Source: Albugo candida
Taxonomy: Eukaryota > Oomycota > Peronosporomycetes > Albuginales > Albuginaceae
Assembly: GCA_905220665.1 (NCBI GenBank)
Contig: CAJNAR010000160.1
Span: 1-64,000, forward strand
DNA length: 64,000 nt
Direction of reading: 5' to 3'
In this document: positions 49,258 through 62,058 of the stretch, one piece after another
How the letters are laid out: each line of letters opens with the position of its first letter
How positions within the stretch are numbered: position 1 is the stretch's first letter
Position numbers and translations under genes: made by a program
The notes under the pieces: model-generated
Told to the model about the DNA's origin: nothing
Databases searched by the model: none
What the model saw: the letters and a program-made list of their open reading frames with translations, nothing else

Positions 49258-52200
49258 GTTCCTGTTTGCCTTATCGCAGGCTTTAAAAGTAGGATGCGCG
49301 AGACGATATTGTTTTTAAAAGGGTAATAAGTGGTGAAAGCGAATGAAAATCGGAAGGGTTCGCCGTTAGGTCGACTGCATGCGATTCGACGACAATCTGA
49401 ATTTGCTTATGTTAAATACCATGCTTGATCCTCTAATATCGGGTGCACGGGTAGATGCCTCTATTGAAGAACATTAGTTTACAGGGTTTGTCATTTTCTA
49501 TGCGCTACCTAAAGTCACTGAAATGCTCGTGTTTCCAGCGAGCAGAATCACATGATCACAAGCGAGAGTTCTGAGTAAATTCCGAATTGATTTATCGATT
49601 TATCTCCATAAGTATAATCATCGGACATTTACGAATAAAATAAGGTACCTGCGCTTGCTTGTAGCGTATGCTATCCAAATGAAGTCATCGTTCGAGAGAT
49701 AAATCATCACTTTGATCGTATTTTCTACAAAACAAACGAGAACCGCTTCGTTTCGATATACGTTTCAAGAACTGCCATGACTGTTTCATAACACGCGCAT
49801 GAAAGGATACAGTAAGAGATTTATCTCTTTTTCAACACGACGGGAAGAGCTCATTTATCAACTCGTAATGAATGTACTTGTAGCTTGCAACCACTGCCTA
49901 CTCACATTTGAATGGTGATACCTGCTGTTCATACTCTGTTGATCAGCGGTGCTCCATATGAACGTGCATTATGAACTAGGAAGACCCTGACATAGCCCTT
50001 ATTGCCATTGTCAATACTACTAACAGCACGAGCGCGACGGCATCATCCCATGCGTGCAAAACCTAGCCTACTCTTTACTCGAGTAATAACGTTTTTAAAA
50101 AGAGGCTTTGAAAACACAGAGAGCATTGTTTCGTAGGAATCAAACATTGAAAAGAGAGTGCAAAAATGCTCAGAAATGAGCGACACATTTCGTCGCACTT
50201 GGCGCCGCACAAACTTCGAATATTTGTATTCTCGTTTGCAAAATACCGCACTGTATACTTCACGGCACAAAAGCGTTGCTAGTATTTCAGTCCTTGGTTA
50301 ACGATGCTTCTTTGAACAGTGGCTCGACGTTTCCGGAATTCAGGATGTCCGTTCTTACAACCTTTGCAAGCTTCTGTGGCTGACTCTTAAAGTTATTGAT
50401 AACGTCTGCACCTGAGTAACGCAAACAATGCTGGTTTCCCTTTTATTCGATTTGCACACATGCATTGGATGCATTGTTTTTCTTACCGTGTTAATCATTG
50501 TCTTTTACTTTGCTATACTTGCTCTTTTGAATACCGTTCACCGAGAAATCATCTTAGTCTACTTCTTTCATAAAGACCTTCTTGGCATTCCAGACTTTAA
50601 AGTGTATGGCCTGACCAGCGCTTTGGACCACCTCTTCTCCATAACTAAGATTCGTTCTCTTCACGGACTGTATATTTTTCAGTATTGCGATGAATACTTG
50701 AGGACCCGATCTCGCATGCTTCCAGTTGTGGCTTTTTGTCTGGACACAAAACGTCGTCCAGAATGTTGGTGACATAGGTAAACAAGAAGTATTGCTCAGG
50801 TTATCGCCTGTTTCATTCCCGTTGACGTACCTATACTAAGAGATTGCACGGGCGTTACCTAAGTCTCTGAGTGCAAGTAGAAGTGAAGCTTACGAGTGGA
50901 CAACGTACATTTATGGCTGTCAGACGTATAATAATATTTTGGGGGTGGGATGCGGTCCCAAATATGTATCAACTTCACGGTCTTGTGGAATCGAAAAAAG
51001 CCAATTAGCTTCCGCCTCGTCGTAGCAAAATCGTTTGAGACGTACTATTTTTCTAGTTTTAACGTTTGATTCTTGCACCACATTCCGTTCGAGATGAACT
51101 TGAGCAAGTTCAGTAAGTCGCGCTTGTTCTGTATCGATTGAGCGTATCTGGTGGATACCGTTGAGGCAGGTTGATATTCAGAAGTGTAGACTGGGAGTCT
51201 AGGATGAAGCGGTCATGCATGGAGGTTGTAAGCTACATATCATCAAAGCTTCCATTGAGCTTTGATGGCGTACTGTCCAAGTATTCTTGTGGCATATAGA
51301 GGCACGAATGCTGCTAAAGTGACACGGAAAACGTTATAGAGTTGAGGTGTTGAGAGCTCCTAGCTGGATAAGGCTTTGTTCTAGCAAGACCTCTTTTGTG
51401 GCTGTACAGTATGAGCCGGATTTATGAAGAAGATTATGTCTTCATTACTCCTTTTACTTGAGAGCGACTCAAGAGGATGTGCTTTCCTTTGCGCTAATTT
51501 TCGTGATCGTCAGAAAGGAAGCTCAAGCCGAATTTCCTTGTAGAATATAATACTATCCAACGTTGAACGCCCACGGCTCTTGGAAGCCTGTTGATATGAG
51601 CAGCTTTAGTGTAGGTGCATTATCTGAAATAAGAGATAAGCAGAAATCACGCTGACATTAGATCTCGGTGTAAGACATACAGGTGAGAATGGAATCTATC
51701 TGGTAAAGTGACTAAGCATGTTCAAAGTCGCCGATGTACTTGTCCCTTTTTATGCAACAAATATTCTATTCGTTTGATTTCTATTCCGATGACCGCTCGC
51801 TTTAAAGAGACTGTCACGACATCTAGATTATATTTTATTGATCTATCCAGTTTCAGTTCGAACTGCCTTGTATTCAATATTTTTTTCGTTTGTCCCCGCA
51901 ATCTATATAGTACTTAAGATTCCGTGCATACTGAAACGATGGTTCAAGCGTACTATTTGAAAGAATATCAGGATTACTCACTTCAGCAGCAAAAGAAATT
52001 GACAGCGTGGTAATTTGTGAAGTGTGCACTTGATAATCGACCCAAGTAATGTATACTCGTTTAAAGCCAATTTTCAACTCCTTTCCTATCTGCTATACAT
52101 TGCCCAATGACAGCTTATACAGCTGCAAATTTGAATCCGGTTATTTGTTGTCGCACGTCTCAATTTAGCACACATGTTACTCCGTCCTTGTTTTTCGTAT

Positions 52201-54285
52201 TAAGTGCTACGCAGAATCTTTTCATCTATCGATCACCGACGTAAATATATGCGAGCTGTTAGTAAAACGTATGTGTCTACTCTATTCTCCTGCACGACAA
52301 CGACATGACTAAATAGCGGCTAAGGGACTGCAACTTCAACCAATAGGTAAGGCTTTGAATCATGTTTAACAATGTAATCAATGCACAACCCTCGTTTTTG
52401 TAATCGCGTGCGATCTAATATCAGTAAATACAGGAAGAACCACGGTTTCACAGCCACGTCGTCGCATCGTGGAAACCATACCGCACAAAGAAGACGATTG
52501 GATGAGGTACGAAATTTGAGAGATTATAAAAGAATTAGGCGTTTCTGGTTGTAAAATATCTACCCAAACTAGTATGGTAATTCCTACAAGCCATACATAT
52601 CGCTTATTGGCATTTATTGTCGACTAAATACACATGAAAATCAGCTAGAGAAAGAGCAATATCTAAATGGTAGGCAGGCATCACATTCTTGTAAATGATG
52701 CTGTTTTGTGAATAGTACTAACTCGATTTATACGTAACCCGACCACTTTACGATGATTGCGCTAATACAAACACACCGTGTCGGCTCTACCGGCAGCGAT
52801 AAGTAAACAAAATTATCAATATTGAGTAATTCGAATGCTTTCGATTAGGAAGATAACATGCCTTTTCCGAAAAATGTCGTTCACGACTGATGATCTGGAC
52901 AAGATGTTGTAAGCAAAGTGAGTGTGGCCAACTTCTATATATTTGTCATAACAATACTTGCCTAATGGACAAGACGGGATTTAAAAATCAAAGTACCTGG
53001 GTGTTACAAGGAATGAAGCAATTTGATAGTTAGATTCAAATTCAAGCTTACGAATCAGCAGATCCAAAAATTTCTAGTTAGTATGGGCTAGATACGAAGC
53101 AAAAAGCAAAGGCCATCATTGGACGGTGTAAGTCAAAGCTCATATGTAGTGTGACAGCTGTCGCAATTACAAAGGAAGCATGCGACTCGTCTCTTTCAAG
53201 ATGTTCCCAATCAAACTCACGTCGCGTTACAGTGGCATACTAGTCATATATGAAGAATTTTCCCTGAATAATGCCTCACGGTCATAATCATCGTGGTACA
53301 AGCACAAGTATATTAGAACGTTGTGAAATCTCTTTCGGGGATCTTTCTATCGTGTTCATGAGTGCTAATTGAAGACAGATATTCTGCATAAAAGGATCTC
53401 TGAAATACGAAAAGAAGACACTCGAAAATTCACAAGCATGGAAGCAAAGACACGTCGACTTCACATTCACAAATAATAAGGTCGAACGAGATAGGTTATG
53501 TGAAGCTATGGACGCATTGATGTATAATTTTCATCAACAGCATGTTTGATAGTCACAACTCTCTACTTGGTCACTTCGGAACTTCTATGAACTCCAGCCG
53601 ATCGTACGGGAAAGAAGAATCACTATACAGTGTTCGCTTCCACTTCATCAAACAGTAATCGCTTTTGTATCTGAGCTTGTAAAATTGAGAAAATGTCAGG
53701 CTTGGATCGATAGAGATCACTTTATCAGCTTTATTCAAGTACACAATGAAACTCCAGTTGCTTTGTCTGCAATGACGTAAAAATCATTTTATGAGATTTT
53801 ACGGAATATTTGAAGAGCCACAAATGCTCAACGAGAAAGAAGAAACGAAGATTCTGAAACCTTACTCAACATGACAGCACCACCACCAAAAGTAGATACA
53901 AATTGTGTCGCAGTTCGATAAAGCTGCAAATGGCCAATACTGTAAGGAGCCAAAGTTGGCTATTCAAGAAAATCATTGATAACGTGTTTAACATCCGGAT
54001 AAACCAGGATTCTCGATGTTTCGTTGCGCTAGAACCTCTCAGATGAAGAACAAGGTAGCGTGAGTGGTTTTCGTGAAATTAAGTAACCAAAGACAATGAA
54101 TCCGCAACTTGGTGATACTAAGAATCGCTGCATGAGTTTTTATTTATCTTCATTCGCTGGAAAAGAGACGTTGGCAATATGTAGAGTTCATGAAAATGCA
54201 ACTAATTAGTACCGTTAAGCCTACCCAATCTCTATCCAAAGTCAGTAAGCTTAAATCAAGTGCTTATGACACTTTTCTGGAAGAC
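49258..54285. other. Gene-poor stretch, no supported gene
   Basis: About 5 kb without a frame beyond chance length. The best candidate is 50,428-50,772 (+), 114 codons from an ATG with one strong membrane segment near the N terminus ('IVFLTVLIIVFYFAILALL'). The opposite strand between 50,043 and 50,775 holds several protein-like pieces in different frames ('VINNFKSQPQKLAKVV', 'VFSKPLFKNVITRVKS'), which may be a decayed gene. I cannot decide between the two strands. No repeats or RNA genes seen. Confidence 0.3.
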
Positions 54286-54286
54286 N
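54286..54286. other. Unresolved base (n)
   Basis: The only ambiguous base in the window, in 'ggaagacngccatgac'. It marks an uncertain consensus position or a filled gap edge. Confidence 0.95.
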
Positions 54287-57200
54287 GCCATGACGAGTAG
54301 CTTTACCTACTAATCACCAGAACTTTGATAGCATTAACGGGTTCTATCGAGGGAGATTACGTAGTCAGTCATTGTCAGGTAGGATGCACGAGACCATTGT
54401 TGCTAAGATAGATAGAAATATAAAAATGAATGCGACGAAAATTGTACACCTGTGTATATTGCATGATGCTTCCATACATGTCAATGACGTTTGACGAGTG
54501 CTTAAGAGCCAATGTATCCTCACCAAGTATAATTTACTATCACTATCCTTGAGATCTCTTGTTACACGCTTGCACTTTTTTTTAATAAAGCTCATCGAAG
54601 ATGCAACGAATCGAAAATTTGAAGATCGATTACATGTGCTGTTGACTCTTTGTCTTACGAAATCGATTAAGTCGGGAGTTGTATGACTCACTGCATCCAG
54701 TACAATGCATGCGCTTTCTCTCGATGATAAATAGATCACACGATAAGACAAGTCGAGGTGACATTATAAACTCGAAATATTTTAGAGGCGGCACCGTACT
54801 TACATCAAGCGTGTATTCGATTAAAATCGATTAATATAACGGACATTGCTCCTCCGGTGAGTTTGATTATAGGGATGTTTATCATTATGAGAAACCCAAA
54901 TGGACAATTTTTGATGTGATATTGCTCTCGATTCTTTCTTTCGTCCAGATACATTTTGCTGCTATAGTTAAAGCCGGGCGTGGCGAGTGTGCCGGTCATT
55001 TTGTTTGCAGTATTGTATAGAAAGCGAAGTACAACATCCAACAAATAACAAACCGAGAGCCAAGCAAGAAATATTGGTAGTTGATATGTCGATGACGGAT
55101 GACTTTAGCTGTATCCTCAAAGCTAGGGTACTGGCGCCATGCCCAGTCAAGCATTTCCTCACCAAGCTGAACCGATGTCGTCTCGAGACGCTCCATTGCG
55201 GCATACATATGGAATATAGACGTCCAAGATTACCCTTATTATGATGTTTAGAAAGATGTGATCTATTGCTGTATGATATAGCCGTAGATCTCTGCACGAG
55301 CAGCACTGACTGATAAATACGAGTCTATTTGAGACCCGGTTTTTACACCATGTGAGCACTCCAACCTTGTATGCATTCTGTTGCTCATTCGAAGAAGTGT
55401 CGACAGCGTTGAGAATTTACACATTTCAACCTTGCGTACGCATAAACTCATCTCGAATTGTTACTTCACGGATAAGTCCCGAAGAATCTATTTCCTGTAT
55501 GACATTCGAAACTTTGGGTTCTCAGCAAACAGAATTGTGATCCCGACAACTTTTTTATCTCTAGTCGGTGTAGTCCTTCCGCTCAGCAAAGTCAAACCTC
55601 TTTTACCAAACCAAGCGATACATACGGGTGATCTTAGAGCGCATCTTATGTTTGAATTCAGGAACAAAAATGACAGAACTTTCCCAAAGTTGTCTTGCAT
55701 TGTGAATTATCGCTCCTACTTGACAGCCACATGAATGTGGTGCAATGTTGATCCTCTCGCATCGTCAGCCATAAACGTGTTACTACAGTTTATATGTGAA
55801 TATGAGTCATCCAAGCAAATTGGCTAGCTTGGAGATATAATAAATGACGCGGAATGAGGAACGACATGTCTTGTACACGACTATTTTGGAGATCAGTGTC
55901 CGAAGATAAAAGGAGTGAAAGATAGACGTTCTATCAGACAGTAGGTATCACTATGAAGGAATAAAAGTCAAGTAATGGGAATCGAAACGGATACACGAGC
56001 TATCTGGATTCCGTTTAACGGAGGAATCGAAAATGAAAAACTGTATGCCCACGTTATTGAGAGACACAACGACGGCACGGTGGAAGCTAAAATGTCAAAT
56101 GGGCAAGGCTGGGGGTCTAGGGAAATCTTTCGAAATCCAGCGTCTCGATTCCATTGAAATCGTTGTAATTTGACAAGAAAGCGATGACGATTACCTATCG
56201 TTTTATTGCGGTAGAAGCACGGTGGCATTTTGAGGTATACTTGAGCTCACAAAACAAGAGAAGAAGCAAACGTGTCACAGCAACAGAGTCTTATACAGCG
56301 TTATGCAAGCTGGAAGCACACAATCGTTGAGGATTTCCATAAGAAACATTTGTGTACTGCCAAATAGGTAGAGCACAACTTGTAGTTGTGGGCTAGACTC
56401 AATAATGAAGCCGATAAACCCATGGACAGATATAAGCTCCTGCCACACGTATAAGACTGTGCTCACCAAATGTTGGCATCTCTAGCGACGCCATATAGTG
56501 CGCAGGGTGAAACATCAAATCGGCCATCACATCACCGTGAAGGATACCCAGTAGTCATCTTAGCGAGCTATCTCGTATAAGCGAGACATTATACATCTAT
56601 CGGAAGGTCTTTTCTCGACATTCTGTCGTCATGGAAGACCCACGGATACAGGATGAAAAATCTGTTGCAAAAGTAGAAAAAAAGTATATCAAATCGCACT
56701 ATTGACGGGCCGCGTCAGTACTTAACAGACCATGCAAAGTTGAAAACAGGTTCACTGCAGAATCAATGAGAACAGGATCATTCATCAGAGATGTTGCCTG
56801 CGTATTTAGATTCACAACGCAGCCTTTCGAAAAGGCAACTGACAGAAGAGATTTCATGCGCATTACTTTGATGTTAAAGCGGATACAAATGGTTCCCCGC
56901 TTTCCTGAATCGATAAAGTTTCTTGTCTTCTTATGCTCGAGATAGCATACACATGCGGAAAGCTGGTGCGCTTGTCTCTTGTCGTCTGACATTCGTACTT
57001 TGATGTGCATAATAAACACCACAGATTACTCATATTGCACGGTATTGATTCCAAGTCTACGGAAACAAATGACTCTCAATGCTATTATCCATTTGACTTT
57101 AGTTTTCCATTGAGTTTTTCCGTCAGAAGTTTCCTAAAGAATTAAGACATTATGATGCAATCTTCTCTTTGGGTATTCCTTACGTCATTTTGATTGGATA

Positions 57201-57585
57201 AATCACTACAAGAAAGTTGAGTTGAATATAAGAACAGAGTGAGTGTAAGTGTTCTAAATGATTGATGTTGCTGTTTTAATTGCTGAGCCTTATTAATGAG
57301 ATTCACCGCTGTTAGTTGAAGGTATCGATCGATTTTGATAGATCGCAGTGAATAGAGGAGCGTGTCATTACAACGATTTGTAACGCTCACTATACGACTT
57401 GCGACTCTACAATTCCACCTGAAAGAGTACAACAATTACTTCTACAATTCATTGCAAATGCATTTTCCCATACATATTGTCGACTCGAATACTTGCAGTA
57501 TTATTTATAAGAACAAGACATCCATCAGCAGAATATTAGATATGGATTTCTTGCTGGAATACACCAAATGTCCCTACAAGGTTTC
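54287..57585. other. Gene-poor stretch with protein-like fragments
   Basis: Frames of 85-128 codons on both strands. Minus 54,365-54,751 ends in a membrane-like 'FVAFIFIFLSILATMV' but has no early ATG. Plus 54,987-55,244 and 55,331-55,734 could be parts of one broken gene; the first continues open after its TGA. Plus 55,975-56,157 is a 60-codon ATG frame. Minus 56,699-57,022 is a 107-codon frame. None has a recognised motif and each length is expected by chance, so I do not call them genes. Confidence 0.3.
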
Positions 57586-57964
57586 TTAAAGTGACTGAAT
57601 TACCGAGAGCTTCTCAGTTGAAGTTTCCAGCAAACTCATAAATTTTCCCACCAAACAACCACGCAGCTCCCTCTGCTTCGTCGCAGACATATGGTTGATC
57701 CCATTTATCAACTCATCGCCTTTGAGTTCCCATATGCGTCCCCTGTGACACACACTCGGCCATGGAGATGTTTCGTATCGCAAATCTGACAAGAAACATG
57801 TCATCCAACAGAGCTGCACACCATTCAACCGTTTTGTTTGACAGTATTTCCATTCATCAGAAGCTTTATCCATTGAGTGGTATGAGTCCCATAGACATAT
57901 ATTTACACGAGCAGAGTGGAGGGAGAGAGGACACAAGTGTCATGAAATGCAGTAAGATGTACAT
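57586..57964 (-). pseudogene. Possible frameshifted secreted-protein relic
   Basis: An ATG at 57,964 opens 32 codons beginning with a signal-peptide-like 'MYILLHFMTLVSSLPPLC'. These run into C18-S-C20 and G26, one residue short of the CCG spacing (C-x-C-x5-G). The frame stops at a TAA, but an overlapping frame continues open to 57,586 with protein-like sequence ('MDKASDEWKYCQTKRLNG'). This would fit a secreted gene broken by a one-base shift. Each part is within chance length, so support is weak. Confidence 0.22.
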
Positions 57965-59780
57965 AATGACGGGCTGAACCCACTTTCAATCTGTATGGTC
58001 AGTTGAGTGAATAACAGCCCAGTACATTAGATAACTGTTTATTTCCGTTATTTCTGCCTGAAAATTATCCAGTGTGATGCACCCTCTACTAAAACATAGC
58101 GCTTATGACGGTGCGTCATAGTGTACTTCCTATCGACCATACCTAGTTCTATCTTGGATCATTGATGCAACGTATCGCATTGTTAAGATGATCTGAAATG
58201 ATGGTTTGTGATTACAAGCTTTCAAATTTGGCAATAGCAACACGTGCCTGAAAGTCACTCTCTACTTCAGTCGAACACGTTCGTATGGCCTCAGATTGCC
58301 TCAACAATTCGGTCTCTTTTGAGTCTACGAAAGTATAGGGAGTTTTCATGATTGCATACCAAGTGCTCAAAAGCCATTGACAACTTTCATAAGCGCTCCT
58401 GGCATCATCCAGCGCTCAATAAACTCTATTACCATCATTCTTTATCCAGAAACGTCGCTTCGCACCGTGGAAACTACATATATGAAGATTGGACCGGTGA
58501 ATCTTCAAAAAGGGATATTGGAGCTGAGCTTTACCGCTCTGATAGCCAATGTTCCTCAAGTCTTGACTGATGGCAGAATACATCGATACTCTCTAATGCC
58601 AGCTATAACACTCAAGGGAAACCCATTGAGTTATACACGGATAAGGTATATCCCGTGCACTGATAATATCTAAAGTTTGCTCTTCCTCGTCTTGGATTCG
58701 TTTTTGCCGTAAAATGAATCCAATATCGAATCTATTTAGAGTTGTACGCTTCGAAGAAATGGTAATACGTAAAAGCAGTTCTCGATAGTGCTGGAAAGAT
58801 GTCGCAGCATTCATTCTGATAAACAATAATGAAGAGCCCATGATGGTGAGCATACTGTCTACTAGTATAGTTATAGCGGACTGTGTGCATGAAGAGACAT
58901 CGACGCAAGGGAGACCGCACACTTGTCCAAGATTGTGTCGATACAGCCACTAATCTCCTGCCATATGGGAAAAAATATCAAAGGTTGAGAACGCGAAGTC
59001 CTAGTATAAAGCGAATCGGGTCATGTTCGAGACTGCTTCTCGACAATAGTTCTCACGACGTCTATACTGTTGTTTGCGCAGCGAGTGATAAATAGTGTAG
59101 ACACACAAATTATTGACCAAAAATTTGGATTAATCACTTCGTTGATAGATTATAGTATTAATTAATAAAATGTGGCTGATCGTGGGAGGATTCCATCCAT
59201 TCAGATCTACTGTGCCAAGCATTTATAAAAAACAAGTTTTCTTTTCGGCAATTCGCAAATGCTAGTCTATTCTCTCTCAATTAGATAAACACTAAATGTA
59301 CTCACACATTGCCTTTTGGTGATTGTTGCTGTAATAGCGATCCATGCGGAAATGAAGCTGGTACAATAGAAGTCACGAATTTGAAAATCAAATTGTTGAA
59401 AAAGTTTACGCGTGATGGGCGACCAAAATCTGGAAGAGAAACATCGCCATTTTGTGCGTAATCCACCGTTCATGATTGGTGGGATACATGACCGGTGTAC
59501 ATTTTCTTGCTTCGTGTAGTCAAAAGCCCTACCCTCTAACCCACACACTGACTTCTCTTGCCCTTTATTCAGTTGCCAACAATCGCGAATGCGCAACTGC
59601 TTACTACTGTACATGCAATATTTGCTGGCAGTTTCGGAATAAAGTAACCATCAACATGTCGCAAGAGATATATACACGATTCCTGAGCGATCCGACCCGA
59701 AAATGAAATTTTGTTAAAAAAAAGAAAGAAAAAAAGTAAAGTGAGCAAGAACACCATGCACAGTCGATCTTGTGACGTTG
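57965..59780. other. No supported gene
   Basis: About 1.8 kb upstream of the BTB-like gene's promoter. A plus-strand frame ending at 58,673 (about 117 codons open, no early ATG) reads like protein ('VNLQKGILELSFTALIANV') and is preceded in frame by another open piece after one TGA. It may be a decayed exon. No motif recognised. Confidence 0.3.
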
Positions 59781-59791
59781 GAATGAGATAC

Positions 59792-59936
59792 CCAATCCAC
59801 ACACCAATCAGAAAGGAGTTTTGGAAGGCGAAACCAGCGAACCGACAGCACGCTGTGCTACTTCACCCAATCAGAACATCCCATTGCATTTTATTTATCC
59901 AATCACACCTCCCTCCTCTTCTAATTGGTATAAAAG
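59792..59936 (+). promoter_or_regulatory. CCAAT-box cluster and TATA box of the BTB-like gene
   Basis: Four CCAAT pentamers on the plus strand (59,792, 59,804, 59,867 and 59,900 approximately), three of them as CCAATCA, plus one inverted copy (ATTGG, 59,924-59,928), all within 140 bp. The inverted copy directly adjoins TATAAAAG (59,929-59,936). This arrangement would bind the NF-Y/HAP complex and TBP. Transcription would then start near 59,960, leaving a leader of about 370 bases before the ATG. A TCATTTCC sequence at about 60,085 resembles the oomycete initiator and may be an alternative start site. Confidence 0.55.
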
Positions 59937-60332
59937 ATGAAAAAGCGACCCAGAGTGCTGTCAATTTTACGGCCGCTACAAAGCATTTAATGCGCAATGT
60001 TTATGGATTAGGAGGCTCCTTCACGTCCTTTTTATACAATTCTTTCCAAAAACTACAAGATTTTTCAACTTTGCATACTTACAATCATTTCCTTTTCCTC
60101 CGCATCATCTGATCCTTGACTTTTTTGTTCTACATACCACGCAATCGTGCCAAGCTATCCACAAAAAGGAAAAGAGTGCTTTTTCGTACGCCAACCTTTC
60201 TTTCTTTTTTATGTTATCTCAACATCGACCCTCATTCTCCAAATTTCCACGCAACGATCACATCGTCCTTCTCCACGCGACCATCACTCTCGCGATATTC
60301 CCATTTTAATTCAACTCTTTAATCAGTATTCA

Positions 60333-61916
60333 ATGCAGCGGAAACTTCGTAAAGCTTGTTCTCTTCCTTCATGCAACCAGCGAATCGGACAGTGTATGCA
60401 CTGCACTTGCGACGGCCGATGCGGGCAACATGAACCTGGGATGTGTGGTGTGTCGAGGGAAGGTAATGGGAAAGCGTGCAAGCAAATCGGATGCACAAGA
60501 GATGCAAAGTGTTTACACAGCACGCGCGCGACTTGTTGTCAATGCCGGAATCTCATTGCTACAAAATCATCGTCAGCGACAAATGCCGCGCTTTTGGATC
60601 GGAATCGGCAAAAGCGACGTGCGATGGCGATGAAAAGCTCCAAGATACATCCGTCCCAATCGATCAAACTCTTGGATGATTATCCGATCAAAAAAGCGAA
60701 ATGCATGGAGACAAACTACTGGAATCAAGCCAACCAAGTGATTGAATATAACGCATGTGATTCAGCACCGTACATGGACGATATTTTGGAGCTGTTAGCG
60801 CTGGATATGGAGGATCTGTCCAATGACACTGATATTTCACATGCAGAACATCAAGATCACGTTCAGGCGACACCATCGATGACTTCAAGACGCCGGTCAG
60901 AATCGCCTCCTTCATTATGGGAATGCGAAGCGTGGCAAGAACGCAAATCTAGCTGTAATCTTGTAATTGTAGTGGATAATATTCAGTTCTTTGTCCACAA
61001 AGTGCCCATTTTGACAGAAAGCAAGACACTTGAACGTATTGCAGCGTCCAAGGCAGGATCAAACTGCAATGATGATATCGATGGAACCGTCCCAGTCATC
61101 CATGTGCCTTCAGCGTTTCCCGGTGATGCGCATTTATTTGAGCAGTTGTGTATATATTGGTATACTGGTATACTTCCGGCTTCCTTACTGACATCCACAA
61201 CTTGCTGTTGTTCACTCAACAAACTCCCAATATTGATTGCTGCGATGGAGTTTTTGGAAGTGAATGACAAAGTTCAAACACGAGTTCGTAATTTGCTGAA
61301 TGTCGTCACCAAAGACCAAAAGTTGGAGCCAGTGGTATGCTTTATGAATCACATTTACGACCTTACGCTTGCTGGTGCGATGGTAACCACACCAGCTATC
61401 CAAGAATTGATCAACAGTTGTATGCAAGCACTGAGCCAAAAAGTGCAGTTTCTCACTGTGAATGACATTACAGTGCTTCTGACACTTCCGAACGAGATTT
61501 TTAGCTTGGTTGTTCAGGACATGATGAATCGATCGAATGAGATTACGGATCAGAATCTAGCTCGAATGTTGAAAGAAGGAAGATTGACGAAAAACTCTTT
61601 GGCAAATTGGAATTCAGAGTTGAATGAGATACATGACTCAGCTGTTCAAGACACGATCGAGACCTGTTTTATGGAAACCAATTGGGGAGCATCCTGTGCC
61701 GAAAACTTGTTGCAGTCACCTTCGGGTATCGACATGTCTTTTTTTAAGAATAATTACGGCTTACAATCGCCTCCACCGACTTACTTGGACACGGATCAAT
61801 CACCCACACGTCCTATTCCATTTTACAGCGGATCGAACTGGGCTCATGATACGTCTTTTGCAAGTGCCAATCGCATGGTCGAATTCAGTAATTTAGAGGG
61901 TGCTTTTGCAGTATGA
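60333..61916 (+). CDS. Cysteine-rich, BTB/POZ-like domain protein (527 aa), likely nuclear
   Basis: The frame is open for 589 codons; 60,333 is its first ATG. Residues 1-75 are dense in cysteine (9, 14, 21, 24, 26, 30, 38, 49, 54, 60, 68, 69, 71) in pairs such as C21-x2-C24 and suggest zinc binding. Basic clusters 'RNRQKRR' at about 90 and 'KKAK' at 120 could be nuclear signals. An acidic stretch ('DDILELLALDMEDL', about 149-162) follows. Residues of about 207-320 resemble a BTB/POZ fold: 'LVIVVDNIQFFVHKVPILTESKTLERI', a variable loop, 'FEQLCIYWYTGIL' and a helical end 'LIAAMEFLEVND'. BTB domains mediate dimerisation or contacts with Cul3. The C-terminal part is helical, then low-complexity and proline/serine-rich. 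The gene is intact, without introns, and has a TATA/CCAAT promoter and AATAAA. A regulatory role is inferred; the exact family is not recognised. Confidence 0.82.
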   Translation: MQRKLRKACSLPSCNQRIGQCMHCTCDGRCGQHEPGMCGVSREGNGKACKQIGCTRDAKCLHSTRATCCQCRNLIATKSSSATNAALLDRNRQKRRAMAMKSSKIHPSQSIKLLDDYPIKKAKCMETNYWNQANQVIEYNACDSAPYMDDILELLALDMEDLSNDTDISHAEHQDHVQATPSMTSRRRSESPPSLWECEAWQERKSSCNLVIVVDNIQFFVHKVPILTESKTLERIAASKAGSNCNDDIDGTVPVIHVPSAFPGDAHLFEQLCIYWYTGILPASLLTSTTCCCSLNKLPILIAAMEFLEVNDKVQTRVRNLLNVVTKDQKLEPVVCFMNHIYDLTLAGAMVTTPAIQELINSCMQALSQKVQFLTVNDITVLLTLPNEIFSLVVQDMMNRSNEITDQNLARMLKEGRLTKNSLANWNSELNEIHDSAVQDTIETCFMETNWGASCAENLLQSPSGIDMSFFKNNYGLQSPPPTYLDTDQSPTRPIPFYSGSNWAHDTSFASANRMVEFSNLEGAFAV

Positions 61917-62052
61917 TATGAATATGAACCGTTGCGGATGGTGAAAGCGGTGTACTTATATGGAGGATGAATGAACGTGTAGTGAATGCGGACGCGTACT
62001 TTTTGGTTTTATTTTCATTTAAAATGTGATTTATTGATTGTATATTTACCTG

Positions 62053-62058
62053 AATAAA
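62053..62058 (+). terminator. Polyadenylation signal AATAAA
   Basis: AATAAA in 'cctgaataaagattttg', 137 bases after the stop of the BTB-like gene, followed by T-rich sequence. A canonical eukaryotic signal at a usual distance. Confidence 0.6.

Noticed and set aside
54832..55013. An intron with GTGAGT donor and 'tttgcag' acceptor joining plus-strand frames near 54.8-55.2 kb
   Set aside because: The splice sites can be drawn, but the exons have no motif or start and the joined frame still ends early. The pattern is as expected by chance.
60147..60332. Extension of the BTB-like protein to a GTG at 60,147
   Set aside because: No ATG in this part; the first ATG is at 60,333 and the preceding sequence is T/C-rich leader.
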